Assembly: GCF_900143065.1 (NCBI RefSeq)
Contig: NZ_FRCX01000006.1
Coordinates: forward strand, 310,001-374,000
Source: Duganella sacchari
Lineage (GTDB): Bacteria > Pseudomonadota > Gammaproteobacteria > Burkholderiales > Burkholderiaceae_D
Length of the DNA: 64,000 nucleotides
Direction: 5' to 3'
Both the position numbers and the translations under genes were made by a program. This document shows positions 62,608 through 64,000 of the stretch, one piece after another (position 1 is the first letter of the stretch; each line of letters begins with the position of its first letter). The notes beneath the pieces are model-generated. The model did not search any database and had not been told where the DNA came from. It saw only the letters and a list, made by a program, of their open reading frames with translations.

Positions 62608-63108
62608 ATGAGTGATGAATTGCGCAAGCGTTGTTTCGACCCGGTGGTGAACCCGCATACCCGGCTGCTGGTGCTGGGCAGCCTGCCAGGCGAGAAGTCA
62701 TTAGCGGAAGGGCGCTATTACGCCCATAAGCAGAATGCGTTCTGGTATCTGATGTCGCAGGTGATCGGCGTCGATCTGGTGCCGCTCGAGTACCCGGCGC
62801 GGCTGACGACCCTGCTCGCGCATGGCGTCGGCCTGTGGGACGTGATTGCCGAGGCCCGCCGTGATGGCAGCCTGGACAGCAATATCAAGCAGCACCGCAG
62901 CAACGATCTGCCTGGCTTGATTCAATCGCTGCCCGCACTGACCACCATCGGCTTCAACGGCCGCACGGCCGCCAAGGTCGGACGCAAACAGATCGCCACG
63001 CTGGCAGACCAGTTGAATCTGATTGAGCTGCCCTCCTCAAGCCCGGCCTACACCATGGCGCTCGCGCAGAAGCGCGAGGCCTGGCTGGCGTTACGCGCCA
63101 GCCGCTGA
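62608..63108 (+). CDS. DNA-deoxyinosine glycosylase
   Basis: 166 residues, uracil-DNA-glycosylase superfamily. LLVLGSLPGEKSLAEGRYYA is the GxxPGxxS-like catalytic loop with N-terminal active site, AHKQNAFWYLMSQV binds DNA, and LPSSSPAYTM is the family SSP motif. It removes hypoxanthine from DNA (base-excision repair). Length matches the family. Confidence 0.92.
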   Translation: MSDELRKRCFDPVVNPHTRLLVLGSLPGEKSLAEGRYYAHKQNAFWYLMSQVIGVDLVPLEYPARLTTLLAHGVGLWDVIAEARRDGSLDSNIKQHRSNDLPGLIQSLPALTTIGFNGRTAAKVGRKQIATLADQLNLIELPSSSPAYTMALAQKREAWLALRASR

Positions 63109-63275
63109 GGCATTGCCGGCCCAGACCGGCGGCGTGCGGCCAGCCCGTGGCTGCGCGCGTGTACGGCGAGTGGCGGAAGACGCGCGCGGTCCATTCCAGT
63201 CCATCCATGTGCGCCGAACCGTTGGCGTCCAAGCTGCTGGCCATGGTGCGCGCCATCCTCAAGGGCTAGGGCGGT

Positions 63276-63959
63276 CTACTCCGCGACCACCACGCGCACG
63301 GTGGATTCCAGATAGTCCTGGAAGCCCATGTCGAGGTAGAGCTGGTGGGCGCTGTGGTTGGCGCGCATGACGTGCAGGAAGGAGCGGTCGCCGCGCTGCC
63401 GGTGTTGCAGCAGCAGCCTGGTGATGAGCTTTTTCGCCAGCCCCCGGCCCTGGTAATCGGGGTGGGTGCAGACGCCGCTGATTTCGCACAGGCCCGGTGC
63501 GCGCAGGCGCTCGCCGGCCATGGCCATCAGGCGTTCGCCGTCAAAATAGCCGTAGTAGTCGCCCAGTTCGATGGTGCGGATGCCGAACGGACCGGGCTTG
63601 CACAACGTCGCCAGTTCCAGCGCTGCCGCCGCGTGCTGCGCACCCAGCGGGCGCGCATCGGGCGCGGGATCGCTGGCGGGCAGCGGGCCGTCCCACAGCA
63701 TGCGGAACATGGTGCTTTCGACGGCGATGCGCCAGCCGGGCGGCGCGGCGCCAGTCCAGCCGTCGCAGTAGAACTGCTCGCCCGCAGCGCACCACGGCGC
63801 CAGCGCGGCAAGGTCCGGCCGGGACGGATCGGCAAAGGCGATGATGGGCGAGAAGCCCTGCGTGTAGCGCCGGATCTGCGCCGTGCCGTTGGAGTATTGC
63901 CGGTGCGGGCCATTCAGCGCGTGCCAGAAAATATGGTCCAGCAGGGGAATTGGTTCCAT
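63276..63959 (-). CDS. GNAT N-acetyltransferase (FR47-like)
   Basis: 227 residues. The C-terminal acetyltransferase domain has VCTHPDYQGRGLAKKLITRL, RSFLHVMRANHSAHQLYLDM and GFQDYLESTVRVVV. The N-terminal half (WHALNGPHRQYS, FSPIIAFADPSRP) is the GCN5-related domain found in FR47-like proteins. Substrate unknown. Starts near the window's right end with a weak ribosome site. Confidence 0.9.
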   Translation of the reverse strand: MEPIPLLDHIFWHALNGPHRQYSNGTAQIRRYTQGFSPIIAFADPSRPDLAALAPWCAAGEQFYCDGWTGAAPPGWRIAVESTMFRMLWDGPLPASDPAPDARPLGAQHAAAALELATLCKPGPFGIRTIELGDYYGYFDGERLMAMAGERLRAPGLCEISGVCTHPDYQGRGLAKKLITRLLLQHRQRGDRSFLHVMRANHSAHQLYLDMGFQDYLESTVRVVVAE

Positions 63960-64000
63960 GCGGTGTGCCTGAGTGTTATGCTTGTTTGTCTAAAACAGTT

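Noticed and set aside
63109-63275. Short open stretch ending LLAMVRAILKG after the glycosylase gene
   Set aside because: Only about 20 plausible codons, no start signal; could be a remnant but cannot be supported.
1-64000. CRISPR arrays, rRNA genes, prophage or integrase genes
   Set aside because: No regularly spaced repeats, rRNA-like stretches or phage structural genes were seen; the IS3 element is the only mobile gene set.

Overview
The window looks like chromosome of a high-GC betaproteobacterium of the Oxalobacteraceae (Massilia/Duganella/Janthinobacterium type). This is inferred from gene content: PEP-CTERM proteins ending in VPEP...RRRR, DsbD/ApbE/DUF3570 genes, a hut operon with HutF and HutG, and a Massilia-like mix of two-component genes. 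No rRNA gene or species-diagnostic gene is present. Coding density is high, many genes overlap by 4 bp (ATGA), and the only intact mobile element seen is one IS3-type element.

Region by region. 1-5.9 kb: start of an exported alpha/beta hydrolase, a MacA/MacB-type tripartite efflux operon, a small membrane protein and a secreted S10 carboxypeptidase. 5.9-13.8 kb: two divergent operons back to back. Leftward run TlpA-like thioredoxin, DUF4266 lipoprotein, DUF3570 outer-membrane protein, ApbE flavin transferase and DsbD. Rightward run an ECF sigma factor, a zinc-finger anti-sigma factor, a subtilisin-like protease and a TorF-like porin. Both start sites are preceded by the same two-box pattern, TGAACC-N15-(C/G)GTATT, so one sigma factor probably drives both. 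The anti-sigma factor ends in a domain that resembles a subtilase propeptide, next to a subtilase gene. This is the most interesting unit in the window.

13.8-25.1 kb: glycine-zipper protein, MFS exporter, PEP-CTERM trypsin-like protease, a decayed AT-rich patch with a frameshifted DUF3396-like (type VI immunity) gene, two separate signalling clusters, a cold-shock gene, a Crp/Fnr regulator, an IS3-family element with an A6G frameshift site, and tRNA-Leu(CAA). 25.2-36.6 kb: KimA-like permease, NIPSNAP and DUF4386 proteins, a divergent FtsH-like membrane protease, two tandem paralogous exported proteins of unknown family, a periplasmic binding protein, an ArnT/PMT-like glycosyltransferase, then housekeeping rpmE2, rho and trxA. 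36.6-48.5 kb: a response regulator plus a very large sensor kinase with a periplasmic NMT1-like domain, hutC, an ada plus 2OG-Fe(II) oxygenase repair pair, an 88-bp perfect palindrome, msbA, an exported amidohydrolase and an FxDxF PEP-CTERM protein.

48.5-56.1 kb: hutUHGFDI, a complete five-step histidine degradation route (urocanate, imidazolone propionate, formiminoglutamate, formylglutamate, glutamate). A HutC-type operator sits between the -35 and -10 boxes of hutU, and hutC itself lies 6.6 kb away. 56.1-64 kb: a large exported zinc metalloprotease, an osmoprotectant binding-protein/permease fusion without an ATPase gene, two GNAT acetyltransferases, an EamA transporter, a 45-residue membrane peptide, a DUF962 protein and a DNA-deoxyinosine glycosylase. 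All functional calls are from reading the sequence; no database search was run.
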